This document shows positions 8,650 through 17,863 of a stretch of DNA of 64,000 nt, piece by piece (within the stretch, counting starts at the first letter, position 1; each line of letters starts with the position of its first letter). This DNA is from a virus, in the IMG/VR virus record IMGVR_UViG_3300023174_000102, positions 1-64,000 of that record, one strand, 5' to 3'. A program made the translations under genes and the position numbers. The notes under the pieces are model-generated. The model made no database searches, had not been told where the DNA came from, and was given only the letters and a program-made list of their open reading frames with translations.

Positions 8650-10683
8650 ATGTCAGATTTTTTTAGTTTTAGACTTCCAGAGGATTTTGTAGGAAAGTAC
8701 AAAAATCAAGAGAGCCCATTTGGATTTAAAGATGCAGCAGAAAACTCACTTGGAGAAATTACTTTTATTCGTACATATTCTCGTATGAAGGAAGATGGAA
8801 CTAAAGAGCGTTGGCATGAGGTATGCCGTCGTGTAATCGAGGGTATGTATTCAGTACAAAAGAATCATGCTAAAGAAAATCGTTTGCCATGGAACGATTA
8901 CAAGGCTCAAAAATCAGCACAAGAAGCATTTCAAAGAATGTTTGAGTTGAAGTGGACTCCACCAGGACGAGGTATGTGGGCATTCGGAACTCCTATGACT
9001 ATGGAGAAGAAGAACTCAGCAGCATTACAAAACTGTGCAATGGTTTCTACAAAGGACCTTGACAAGAATGATCCAGGAGCATTATTTGCTTGGGTCATGG
9101 ATGCACTTATGCTTGGCATTGGTGTAGGGTTTGATACAGTAGGACAGGATAAGAATTTTTTAATCTATGCCCCAACAGAACCAGAACAGGTGTTCGAAAT
9201 TCCAGACACTCGTGAAGGATGGGTAGAGTCAGTCAGACTTCTAATAAACTCATACCTTAGAGCAAACCAGAGTATTCAAAAGTTTAACTACGATTTGATT
9301 AGACCTCTTGGTGCACCTATTAAGGGCTTTGGAGGGGTTGCTTCAGGGCCTGAACCTCTTATTAAGTTGCACGACCAGATAGACCGTGTAATCGGCTCCA
9401 GAGGCGGAGAAACGCTAGACTCTCGTGCCATCGTAGACCTTGTAAACCTTATTGGTACCTGCGTGGTATCAGGTAATGTTCGCAGATCAGCAACACTGGC
9501 TTTGGGTACTGCAGGAGATGACACATTCATGAATCTAAAGAATTCAGAAATGTTCCCAGAACGCAATTCATTTGATCCAGATAATCCAGGTTGGGCTTGG
9601 ATGTCTAATAATTCTATTTCAGCAGAAGTGGGAACAAAGTACGAAGACTATGTAGATTTAATTACAGAAAACGGAGAACCAGGTTTTATCTGGCTTGATG
9701 TTGCTCGTAATTATGGACGACTAAAGGATGCGCCAGACGGTAAGGATTATCGTGTGATGGGATTTAACCCATGTGCGGAGCAGCCATTGGAATCATACGA
9801 ATTATGTACACTTGTAGAAGTGCACTTGAATCGTCATGAATCTAAGGAGGACTTCCTGCGTACCCTGAAGTTTGCATACCTTTATGGAAAGACTGTAACG
9901 CTTGTTCCAACACACTGGCCACAAACAAACGGTATCATGCAACGCAACCGTCGTATTGGTACATCACTAACAGGTATTGCGTCATTTGCAGATCAAAAGG
10001 GTTTGCCAATTGTTCGTGAGTGGATGGACGAAGGATACAACAAGATCCGTCACTATGACCACCAGTATTCAGAATGGCTTTGTGTTCGTGAATCAATTCG
10101 TGTAACAACAGTTAAGCCATCAGGGTCAGTTTCAATTCTTTCTGGTGCAACTCCTGGAGTTCACTGGGGTCCTGGAGGAAACTTCTTCCTTCGTGCAGTT
10201 AGATTTGGAAACACAGATCCAATGATGCACTTGTTTAAAGCAGCAGGGTACACAATTGAAGATGACGTAGTATCAGCAAATACATCAGTAGTTTACTTCC
10301 CAATCAAGTCAGGTCATCCAAGATCTGAAAAGGATGTAACCTTGTTTGAAAAGATTGCACTTGCTGCAACTGCTCAAAAGTATTGGTCTGATAACGGTGT
10401 TTCTGTAACGCTTTCTTTTGACAAGGAAACAGAATCAAAGCATGTTGTTCCAGCACTTCATATGTACGAAGGACAACTAAAGGCAGTATCATTCCTTCCA
10501 ATGGGAAATACAGTTTATCCACAACAGCCATATACTCAGATTACTGAAGAAGAATATGATTCTTATATTGGCAAGTTGAAGCACATTGATTTTTCTGCTA
10601 TTTATGATGGAGCAGAAAATCTTGAGGCTCAAGGAGAGATGTACTGCACTACAGATTACTGTGAAATCAAAATAAACAAGTAG
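8650..10683 (+). CDS. nrdJ: Adenosylcobalamin-dependent (class II) ribonucleoside-triphosphate reductase
   Basis: A 677-residue monomeric class II reductase that converts ribonucleotides to deoxyribonucleotides with coenzyme B12 and supplies dNTPs for phage replication. Family motifs are complete: QNCAMVS (Cys129, one of the redox pair), SGNVRRSATLALG near 274-286, NPCAEQPLE with radical Cys375 and Glu377, the second redox Cys386 (ELCTLVEV), PSGSVSILSGATPGVHWGPG near 490-510, and a C-terminal CTTDYC pair (Cys666/Cys671) for re-reduction. Length is a little below the ~740 residues of the Lactobacillus enzyme. Start is set by GAAAGGA 10 bases upstream. It is flanked by structural genes rather than by nucleotide metabolism genes. 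No thioredoxin-like partner is visible in the window. Confidence 0.93.
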   Translation: MSDFFSFRLPEDFVGKYKNQESPFGFKDAAENSLGEITFIRTYSRMKEDGTKERWHEVCRRVIEGMYSVQKNHAKENRLPWNDYKAQKSAQEAFQRMFELKWTPPGRGMWAFGTPMTMEKKNSAALQNCAMVSTKDLDKNDPGALFAWVMDALMLGIGVGFDTVGQDKNFLIYAPTEPEQVFEIPDTREGWVESVRLLINSYLRANQSIQKFNYDLIRPLGAPIKGFGGVASGPEPLIKLHDQIDRVIGSRGGETLDSRAIVDLVNLIGTCVVSGNVRRSATLALGTAGDDTFMNLKNSEMFPERNSFDPDNPGWAWMSNNSISAEVGTKYEDYVDLITENGEPGFIWLDVARNYGRLKDAPDGKDYRVMGFNPCAEQPLESYELCTLVEVHLNRHESKEDFLRTLKFAYLYGKTVTLVPTHWPQTNGIMQRNRRIGTSLTGIASFADQKGLPIVREWMDEGYNKIRHYDHQYSEWLCVRESIRVTTVKPSGSVSILSGATPGVHWGPGGNFFLRAVRFGNTDPMMHLFKAAGYTIEDDVVSANTSVVYFPIKSGHPRSEKDVTLFEKIALAATAQKYWSDNGVSVTLSFDKETESKHVVPALHMYEGQLKAVSFLPMGNTVYPQQPYTQITEEEYDSYIGKLKHIDFSAIYDGAENLEAQGEMYCTTDYCEIKINK

Positions 10684-10693
10684 TCTTCTGTGG

Positions 10694-10699
10694 TAAAAT
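10694..10699 (+). promoter_or_regulatory. Extended -10, probable leaderless promoter
   Basis: TGG-TAAAAT ends 9 bases before the ATG at 10709, and no ribosome-binding site precedes that ATG. Confidence 0.4.
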
Positions 10700-10708
10700 A
10701 GACCTATA

Positions 10709-13700
10709 ATGTCTAATCCATCCAACCTATATGCAGAAAAAGTCTTTGCTGAGCATCCGACTGGCTTATGGGCATTGGATGATAAAGCAGACTATATTTC
10801 TTTAATTTCAGAACCACAAAGAATTTTATCAGATCCAACAAAATGGGATATAACTGGAGGAACTGCTTCGGCATATCCTAACTCAGTTGATGAACCGTTT
10901 ATTCAAAGTTATGTTGGAAGAATTGTTGCAATCCCAACATCAAATGATTCATCTTCAATTATTGCTATTAGCAAAGATATAATGAATTTAAAAGATTTTA
11001 ATAAATACCTAAAAACTTTTTCTGTTGGCGGATACTTTTATTCTGAAAGCGCATATATTGTAGGCTTTGAAATTGGATATCAGTATACAGACACAACAAG
11101 TGGACAGGATATAACTCATTTAAAAAATTACGATACCGTAATAAATAATAATTGGATTTTTATATCAGAGACATTTGATACACCACCAGATGAGACTGGA
11201 ATTAGGCTAGTATTTAAGATTAATTTTGTTGGTGGGTCAGAAACAGAAGATGCATTCTTGGTAAATGGAATAAGCCTTGGACAGTGGTCAGAAGAGTTTG
11301 CTTCAACATCTCTTGGAGTTGAGCCAATAGATATTCCTTCTGACATATCAATTGCACCACAAAAAGGAATAGTGTCAAAGTGTTATGGTCTACAGCAACT
11401 AGATGGATATTACTTAGTTGCCGATAATATGCTTAAGGCAAAAAATTCAGGAATCCCAATTGTTTATGGAACTTCAGGTTTGACAACAATGTATCCAAAT
11501 GGAGACAATCCTTCTTTAATAGTTCCAGGAGTTGGTTTATTAAATGAGTCTGGAAAGTTTAAGCAATATACCCTTGAAACTTGGCTAAGAATAAACTCAT
11601 ATAGCAATGATAGAAAAAGAATAATTGGACCAATCGCATCTGATGATGGCATATATGTTGATGGGCCTTCTATTGGACTAAAAATAGGAAATGAATATTC
11701 TACTTATTATGTTGGTGAATGGACAAGGCCAATGTTAGTTCACATGAGAGTTGGCAAAGATGTAGCATCCCTTGTTATTAATGGTCAAGAGGTTATTTCT
11801 TTAACTTATTTAACAGAAGATCTTGTTCTTCCAACTATGCTAGATGAAAATGATAAAGATCAAGATTGGATAGGTTTTTATGCACACGAGGATATATATC
11901 CAATAGAATTTGACTGTGTTGGAATTTATCCTTATATTGTCGCATCTGCTGTTGCAAAAAGAAGGTTTGTTTTTGGGCAGGGTGTTGAAATTCCAGAAAA
12001 TATAAATACATCGTATAGTGGTACATCTGTTTTTATTGATTATTCTTTTGCAGACTATACATCAAACTATTCATATCCAAAAACTGGATCATGGAATCAA
12101 GGTTTTAAAGATAATATTTCCATATCAAGTAAATCTCTTTCTGTTTTATCTCATCCTCTTCCAGAAATAGTTCTATCATCAAAAACAAAAGAAGAACTTT
12201 TTGCAGATTGTAAAGCAGTTCAGTCATCAGATACCAATAAGTTCTTTTCGTTTAGACCAAACTCATCTTGGAATTCTATTTCTGGTTATTTATTCTTTAA
12301 AAACTTTGACTCAATAAAAACTCCTGTTTCTGCATTCTATGGATCTTTTAGATTGCCACAATCATCAACTTCTATGCAAACACTTTTTAGAATTGAAAAA
12401 GAAAATACAAGCAATTACTTTTTAATACAACTTATCAATAATCAAATATCTTATGTTATAAATTACAACGGAATTACAGAAACGCTATATTCTCCATTAG
12501 TGGCAGAGCCAGGAGAGTTAGTTGACATAGGAGTTAATATTCCAGCATTTATTTCTAGGTTTGGAAATCCAGCATCAGATTTCTTTGGTTCTTTGTCAGA
12601 TCTAAGAATGTATGTTGGAGGAGATAAAACTGGATCTTCTACCTTTACTGGCAAGATATACAGAGTGGGTTTATGTTCAAACTATAATTTTCAAAAAATT
12701 AGATTTTTGTTTAATGAGATAGGTGTTCCAATCTGGAATGAAGATCTCTTTGCAGTTTATCAAAATAATCAATTAATAAATGTAGACGGAGGAGTAGATA
12801 CAACATCCATGCCACCATCAGGAGGAATAACTGATACTGCTAATGGAGCACTGTCTGGTGGCGGTGTATTAATTACTGACGAAGATAGTCTCCTTGACCA
12901 TGTTGCAACATATACATTAATTCCACAAACAATATTTGATACATACAAGTTGGCAGTATCTGCAAGCGCATACTGGGAAGATAATCTTCCCCTAACATAT
13001 TTTGCTGAATCTGTTCTTGATAAAAGAGGTGATCAGTACTTTGATCTTGATTTTATTCAATTTAATATTGATTATCCAATACCGTCAAAAACAATTGCAA
13101 TAGATACAGATCCAGAAGATTGGACATATGCAGATTTAGCAAATGAGTATGGAGTTCCAGTTCAAAGAAGTTATACATCTCTGGATAACTACTTGTTTAC
13201 TGGATATAATGATTATGAAGATTTAAAAAATAAAGTTGCAAAAGACTATAGATATGATACTGACGGTGCTGCAGTAAAAAGTTATGTAACATTTCAATAT
13301 ACAGAACTAGGAGCAAATCAGACATACTTTTATTTTACAAAAATTGAAAGACCTTCTAGAGATGGAATACTTATACCTGGGTCAGACTGGATGACAACAA
13401 AGTATGAAGTTGTAGATAATATGATTATTTATCCACCAGCAGGCGTAGATTTTAATGACCTATCTATTGTTACACATATAGAGATGAATGTTAAAGACTC
13501 AGAAAAAAACAATATTTCAATTAAAAAACTTTCGTATGCATCTCAAGCACTTAACGAATCTGATGCAAGCCCAATAGGAACAAGGTTTGGAACTTCTATA
13601 TATCCTTATACTAAGACTGGAATATATTACAATTTTAAAAGAAAAAATCCATTTTCAATTTATAATGGATCTTCCCCTTATTTATATCTAACAAAAACAA

Positions 13701-14434
13701 GCGGAATACAGTTGCGTGGAAAGTATGATCCACTTATCAATAGAGGTCTTTTGATTCCTGTAAATACAAGTAGAGCAGAAGGATTTAAGGTTATAGCAAT
13801 GCAAATGGCTTTAAGATTTGATGGAGAATACTTCCCTTACGCTCCAACACAGATTTTTGAAATGCAAAGCAAGGACTCTTACATAAAGTTTTATATGGTT
13901 GCAAATGATCCTAGTGGCAAGAGAGCAAAAATTTATGCTATAGATGCAAAGACGGGTCTTGTTCAAAATGGAATTGGTTTTTACTGGAATGGAAAAATTG
14001 TAAAAGAGCCAGTCATTACCCTGCAAGAGTGGGGATTCCTTGGAATTAACTTTGCAGATAGACTAAACTTTTCGTTTTTTGAAGGAGCGCTAAGACTAAC
14101 TGGTCCACTACTATTTAACAGCATATCCTATTATCAATCTACAAATCTACAAGAAGTACAGAATACATCAGAAAGGCCGTGGTTTAGAGTCAAGGTGCTT
14201 GGTTCTTATGGACTTGACTGGAAATTCTGGAACACTGGATCTTTTAATTGGAACAAGGTTCTTGTCCTATCGGAAACAAGTTACTATGGTGTCAATCCAT
14301 CAGATGTTTACAAGAGTTATACTGGTACTAATAAGATTATTGTAGACGATGATAGACCTGTTGTGTTAGGGCAATACGCATATACGCTATTTACTAACGT
14401 AAACTGGAAACAGTTTGTCCAAGACCCTGTTTAA
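10709..14434 (+). CDS. Giant lectin-like tail/baseplate protein
   Basis: A 1241-residue protein without signal peptide. Residues ~280-400 look like a LamG/concanavalin-type jelly roll (YTLETWLRINSYSNDRKRII ... MLVHMRVGKDVASLVINGQ). A second lectin-like segment spans ~520-660 (ISGYLFFKNF, FYGSFRLPQSSTSMQTLFRI, YRVGLCSNYNF) and further beta-rich parts follow, with a possible third at ~1030-1180. Such multi-lectin proteins are usual among receptor-binding or baseplate proteins of long-tailed phages. It has no ribosome-binding site and a -10 box just upstream. It precedes the portal operon rather than the tail-tip genes. Function is inferred from composition and position. Confidence 0.65.
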   Translation: MSNPSNLYAEKVFAEHPTGLWALDDKADYISLISEPQRILSDPTKWDITGGTASAYPNSVDEPFIQSYVGRIVAIPTSNDSSSIIAISKDIMNLKDFNKYLKTFSVGGYFYSESAYIVGFEIGYQYTDTTSGQDITHLKNYDTVINNNWIFISETFDTPPDETGIRLVFKINFVGGSETEDAFLVNGISLGQWSEEFASTSLGVEPIDIPSDISIAPQKGIVSKCYGLQQLDGYYLVADNMLKAKNSGIPIVYGTSGLTTMYPNGDNPSLIVPGVGLLNESGKFKQYTLETWLRINSYSNDRKRIIGPIASDDGIYVDGPSIGLKIGNEYSTYYVGEWTRPMLVHMRVGKDVASLVINGQEVISLTYLTEDLVLPTMLDENDKDQDWIGFYAHEDIYPIEFDCVGIYPYIVASAVAKRRFVFGQGVEIPENINTSYSGTSVFIDYSFADYTSNYSYPKTGSWNQGFKDNISISSKSLSVLSHPLPEIVLSSKTKEELFADCKAVQSSDTNKFFSFRPNSSWNSISGYLFFKNFDSIKTPVSAFYGSFRLPQSSTSMQTLFRIEKENTSNYFLIQLINNQISYVINYNGITETLYSPLVAEPGELVDIGVNIPAFISRFGNPASDFFGSLSDLRMYVGGDKTGSSTFTGKIYRVGLCSNYNFQKIRFLFNEIGVPIWNEDLFAVYQNNQLINVDGGVDTTSMPPSGGITDTANGALSGGGVLITDEDSLLDHVATYTLIPQTIFDTYKLAVSASAYWEDNLPLTYFAESVLDKRGDQYFDLDFIQFNIDYPIPSKTIAIDTDPEDWTYADLANEYGVPVQRSYTSLDNYLFTGYNDYEDLKNKVAKDYRYDTDGAAVKSYVTFQYTELGANQTYFYFTKIERPSRDGILIPGSDWMTTKYEVVDNMIIYPPAGVDFNDLSIVTHIEMNVKDSEKNNISIKKLSYASQALNESDASPIGTRFGTSIYPYTKTGIYYNFKRKNPFSIYNGSSPYLYLTKTSGIQLRGKYDPLINRGLLIPVNTSRAEGFKVIAMQMALRFDGEYFPYAPTQIFEMQSKDSYIKFYMVANDPSGKRAKIYAIDAKTGLVQNGIGFYWNGKIVKEPVITLQEWGFLGINFADRLNFSFFEGALRLTGPLLFNSISYYQSTNLQEVQNTSERPWFRVKVLGSYGLDWKFWNTGSFNWNKVLVLSETSYYGVNPSDVYKSYTGTNKIIVDDDRPVVLGQYAYTLFTNVNWKQFVQDPV

Positions 14435-14439
14435 TATGG

Positions 14440-14445
14440 TATACT
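14440..14445 (+). promoter_or_regulatory. Extended -10 of a leaderless promoter (head operon)
   Basis: TGG-TATACT ends 7 bases before the ATG at 14453. A transcript would begin at or next to that ATG. Weak TTGTCC lies 19 bases upstream. It would drive the portal, protease and capsid genes. Confidence 0.55.
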
Positions 14446-14452
14446 TGTGGTT

Positions 14453-14857
14453 ATGAATATGGAAAATCCAAACAAAAAGCGTAAAACATTGCCAAAAATG
14501 AAGGGTCAAGTGGGTGAGTCCCGTGCAACAATTATTGAAAAGCACTATGATTGGGGCCTTTATGTATATAAAAAGGCTAACGGAAAGTGGTTTACGGATG
14601 GAACTGGGTCAGTTTTAAACATTGAGTCCATGAAGGGCGACATTGCACAGATTGCAAAACTCCGTGATGCTGCAAAATATTACGGGGATGAAGGAGATGG
14701 AGAATGCATCTTTGTACCAGGACTAACTAGAATTTCAGAAGAAGAGTATTCTGAGCAAAAGCAAAGACTTGCAGAAGGATACATCCCATCGATGAATGAT
14801 CTTGGTGCATGGAAGGCTGCTCAGGATACAGTTAACAAATATGGAAGTGATGAATAA
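14453..14857 (+). CDS. Conserved-looking hypothetical protein before the portal
   Basis: A 134-residue basic-then-acidic protein. I place the start at the ATG at 14453, not at the GTG six bases earlier, because a TGG-TATACT box ends seven bases before it and there is no ribosome site (leaderless start). The N-terminus is Lys-rich (NMENPNKKRKTLPKMKG), the middle carries YDWGLYVYKKANGKWFTDG, and the C-terminus is acidic. It overlaps the portal start by one base (TAATG), so the two are co-translated. A role in head assembly or packaging is possible from position only. Confidence 0.7.
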   Translation: MNMENPNKKRKTLPKMKGQVGESRATIIEKHYDWGLYVYKKANGKWFTDGTGSVLNIESMKGDIAQIAKLRDAAKYYGDEGDGECIFVPGLTRISEEEYSEQKQRLAEGYIPSMNDLGAWKAAQDTVNKYGSDE

Positions 14858-16467
14858 TGAGCGATGAGATGGAGTACAGAATTGGTGCACGTATTGACGA
14901 GTTGCCAAAATCAGATGATACTTTTGTAAAGCAGGATCCATTTAATAAAGATTGGGATGACCTAAAAAGCCTTAGTGGTTTAGATAATAACTTTAAACGC
15001 CGTGCACAAAGAATATCAAAGACAGAAGCAAGCCCTGGATACATTGATAGCGCAATGGCAATAAGCACTGGAATTAATGGAGCAGCATCAAAAGAAATCA
15101 ATCCTGGACTTATTTATCGTAACGGATATGGATTGTTTGATGTAATTACTCCTCCGTGGAATTTATATGAATTAGCAAACTATTATGATACATCTTTTGC
15201 AAACCACGCAGCCATTGATGCAAAGGTAGAAAATATTGTAGGTTTAGGATATGACTTTAGTGTATCTCCAAGAACAATGTTAAAACTAGAATCTTCAGTA
15301 GACTCTGCTGCAACAGATCGTGCACGTAAAAGAATTGAAAGAGCAAAGATTGAAATGCGTGACTGGTTGGAAAGCCTAAACACAGAAGACTCTTTTACAT
15401 CATCTATGGAAAAGGTGTACACAGACCTGCAAGCAACTGGAAATGCATACCTAGAAATAGGTAGAACTGTAACTGGTGAGATTGGATATGTTGGCCACAT
15501 ACCAGCAACAACAATTCGTGTTCGTAGACTACGCGATGGATTTGTTCAGGTAATTGGAAACAAAGTTGTTTATTTCCGTAACTTTGGGGCAACAAATCCA
15601 AACCCACTTGGAACAGATCCAAGACCAAACGAAATTATTCATTTTAAGCAATACTCACCACTGAACACTTTTTACGGGGTTCCAGATATTATCTCTGCAA
15701 TTAATTCTTTGTATGGAGATTCTCTTGCTTCACAATACAATATTGACTACTTTAGTAATAAGGCTGTTCCAAGATATGTTGTTACATTAAAAGGCGCAAA
15801 GTTATCTGCAGAAGCAGAAGATAAGATGTTTAGATTTTTGCAAACTGGTCTTAAGGGGCAAAACCATAGAACTCTATATATTCCTCTTCCTCCAGATTCA
15901 GATACCAACAAGGTTGAGTTTAAGATGGAGCCAATTGAAAACGGTATTCAAGAAGGATCCTTTAAAGAATATAGAAAGCAAAACCGCGATGATATATTAA
16001 TTGCACATCAAGTTCCACTATCAAAAATAGGTGGAGATTCTGGGTCTATTTCTTCTGCACTATCACAGGATAGAACATTCAAGGAGCAGGTTGCAAGACC
16101 ATCACAAAGGCAACTTGAAAAGCAAATAAATAAAATCATTCGTGAAAAAACAGATATTCTAGAGTTTAAGTTTAATGAGTTAACTCTTACAGATGAGATT
16201 ACTCAGTCTCAAATTCTTGAGCGTTATGTTAAGAATCAAATTATTGTTCCTAACGAAGCAAGAGAGCAGTTGGGGCTTCCACAGCGTCCAGGAGGAGATG
16301 ATCCACTAGAGATGAATCCTCAGCAGGCAGCAGATGCAACTGCAAATAGACAAAGAGACGCAGAGCGCACCAACAACAACTCAGATAGCCCATCTACAGT
16401 ATCTGGCAGAAACCCAAAAGGTGAAGGCAGAAAGTTTGATGGAGAGTCTGAATTGTCCATATTGTGA
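14857..16467 (+). CDS. Portal protein
   Basis: A 536-residue portal of the PBSX/HK97-like type, forming the ring through which the terminase pumps DNA. Visible family features are PPWNLYELANYYDTS, HAAIDAKVENIVGLGYDFS, a long helical stretch at ~145-185, and the core FGVPD-type segment (NTFYGVPDIISAINSLYGD) near 265-285, followed by NIDYFSNKAVPRYVV. Residues ~360-400 carry FKEYRKQNRDDILIAHQVP, usual for portal wing/stem, and the C-terminal ~60 residues are polar and low in complexity. It is the second gene of the head operon and is followed by the protease and capsid genes in the standard order. Confidence 0.92.
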   Translation: MSDEMEYRIGARIDELPKSDDTFVKQDPFNKDWDDLKSLSGLDNNFKRRAQRISKTEASPGYIDSAMAISTGINGAASKEINPGLIYRNGYGLFDVITPPWNLYELANYYDTSFANHAAIDAKVENIVGLGYDFSVSPRTMLKLESSVDSAATDRARKRIERAKIEMRDWLESLNTEDSFTSSMEKVYTDLQATGNAYLEIGRTVTGEIGYVGHIPATTIRVRRLRDGFVQVIGNKVVYFRNFGATNPNPLGTDPRPNEIIHFKQYSPLNTFYGVPDIISAINSLYGDSLASQYNIDYFSNKAVPRYVVTLKGAKLSAEAEDKMFRFLQTGLKGQNHRTLYIPLPPDSDTNKVEFKMEPIENGIQEGSFKEYRKQNRDDILIAHQVPLSKIGGDSGSISSALSQDRTFKEQVARPSQRQLEKQINKIIREKTDILEFKFNELTLTDEITQSQILERYVKNQIIVPNEAREQLGLPQRPGGDDPLEMNPQQAADATANRQRDAERTNNNSDSPSTVSGRNPKGEGRKFDGESELSIL

Positions 16468-16473
16468 TATAAT
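16468..16473 (+). promoter_or_regulatory. -10 box before the prohead protease
   Basis: TGA-TATAAT immediately after the portal stop. A leader of ~17 bases with AAAAAGGGG precedes the protease ATG. Confidence 0.4.
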
Positions 16474-16496
16474 TGTAAAAAGGGGTTTATAATATA

Positions 16497-17840
16497 ATGG
16501 TGAGCAATATATCTAAAGCCCATTGGAATTCAGATGGGGAAAATTTACGTCTTTCTATGCCACTTACTAAAGTGGACAAGGAGCGTAGAATCGTTTCTGG
16601 TTTTGCTTCTTTAGATAATATCGATAAGCAAGATGATATTGTAACAGCAGAAGCATCAATGGCAGCATTTGCAAAGTTTCGTGGTAACATCAGAGAAATG
16701 CATCAGCCAGTAGCGGTAGGCAAAATGGTAGACTTTAAAGAAGATAAATATTTTGATCCAGAAACAAAGAAGTTTTATAAGGGTGTATTTGTATCTGCTT
16801 ATGTTTCAAAGGGTGCACAGGATACATGGGAAAAGGTTCTTGATGGAACACTGACTGGTTTTTCAATCGGTGGTCGTATGAACAAGTGGGATGATGCTTA
16901 TGATGAGAAGTCAGATAAAGCAATTAGAGTTATTAAGGAATATGATTTAGTAGAGTTGAGTCTTGTTGATTCCCCTGCTAATCAGTTTGCAAATATTGTT
17001 TCAGTAGAAAAAGTTGATGGCGTAGATGTAATCAAGGCAGACTCTACTGTATTAGAAAATGTTTTTTATGATAAAGAAAATGGAATTGTAATCGCATCTG
17101 AAAATGAATCAGAAGTCAGCCCAATTACTGGTGAGCAGATGGAAAATATAGGGTTCGTTGAAAAAACGGATAGTGAAAAGACAAACATGATAAAATTCTT
17201 AGTTGATAGTGCTAAAGGCATTAATACTTCTAAGATGAACAAGGAGGAAAACCTTATGGCAAAAGCAACAAAAAATACAACAGATGAGATTGTTTCAAAA
17301 TCAGAAGTTGTTGTTGAAAACACAGAGGTCGCTCCAGAGGCAGATCAGGTAGTAGAAGCAGTTGTAGAAGAAGTAGTTAGCGCTGATGAAGCAGTAACTA
17401 CAGAAGCAGTTGCTGAACCTGTTGCTGAAGAAGTTGCAAAGTCAGATGACGTTGTTGCAGAAGCAGTTGCAGAGGCTACAGTAGCATCTAAGTCAGATGA
17501 AGTAATTGCAGAAGCAGTTGCAGAAATCAATGACGGTCTTAATAAAGCCTTTAGCGATCTAGTAGAAGTAGTCAAGTCATTACAAGCAGAGGTAGAACTA
17601 TTGAAGTCTACCAAGGTTGATGTTGACGTGGCAAAGAGTTCATTTGAGGCAGTTGCAAAAGATATTGCATCAGCAACAAATGTATTTAATGAATTTGGTA
17701 AGCGTGTGGAACTTGTAGAGCAAGACACTGCTTTCCGAAAGTCTGGCGATCTCGGCGAGATAGTACAGAATCAACCTGAAACGGTTGAAAAATCCCTATG
17801 GGGCGGTAGTTTCCTCAAAACAGCCGATCTATTCAGTTAG
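16497..17840 (+). CDS. Prohead protease (XkdF/S78-2 type) fused to scaffold-like tail
   Basis: A 447-residue protein. Residues ~15-175 match the XkdF-like phage serine protease fold: RIVSGFASLDNIDKQDDIV, MHQP with His69, GTLTGFSIGGR with Ser123 and YDLVELSLVDSPANQ. It would cut scaffold and capsid precursors during head maturation. From about residue 254 the protein is an acidic, Ala/Val/Glu-rich coiled-coil segment (repeats of EAVAE, VVEEVV), like a scaffolding domain. A second in-frame start with its own strong site lies at 17256. Order portal-protease-capsid is conserved in this phage type. Confidence 0.85.
   Translation: MVSNISKAHWNSDGENLRLSMPLTKVDKERRIVSGFASLDNIDKQDDIVTAEASMAAFAKFRGNIREMHQPVAVGKMVDFKEDKYFDPETKKFYKGVFVSAYVSKGAQDTWEKVLDGTLTGFSIGGRMNKWDDAYDEKSDKAIRVIKEYDLVELSLVDSPANQFANIVSVEKVDGVDVIKADSTVLENVFYDKENGIVIASENESEVSPITGEQMENIGFVEKTDSEKTNMIKFLVDSAKGINTSKMNKEENLMAKATKNTTDEIVSKSEVVVENTEVAPEADQVVEAVVEEVVSADEAVTTEAVAEPVAEEVAKSDDVVAEAVAEATVASKSDEVIAEAVAEINDGLNKAFSDLVEVVKSLQAEVELLKSTKVDVDVAKSSFEAVAKDIASATNVFNEFGKRVELVEQDTAFRKSGDLGEIVQNQPETVEKSLWGGSFLKTADLFS
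17256..17840 (+). CDS. Nested scaffolding protein (internal in-frame start)
   Basis: AAGGAGG at 17241-17247 stands 8 bases before an ATG that is in frame with the protease gene (its Met254). Translation from it gives a 194-residue acidic, Ala/Val/Glu-rich, helix-prone protein sharing the protease C-terminus. This is the same layout as lambda C/Nu3, where a free scaffold is made from inside the protease gene. The ribosome site and composition are seen; production of the separate protein is inferred. Confidence 0.6.
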   Translation: MAKATKNTTDEIVSKSEVVVENTEVAPEADQVVEAVVEEVVSADEAVTTEAVAEPVAEEVAKSDDVVAEAVAEATVASKSDEVIAEAVAEINDGLNKAFSDLVEVVKSLQAEVELLKSTKVDVDVAKSSFEAVAKDIASATNVFNEFGKRVELVEQDTAFRKSGDLGEIVQNQPETVEKSLWGGSFLKTADLFS

Positions 17841-17863
17841 AAAAAATCACAGGAGGTGACAAT

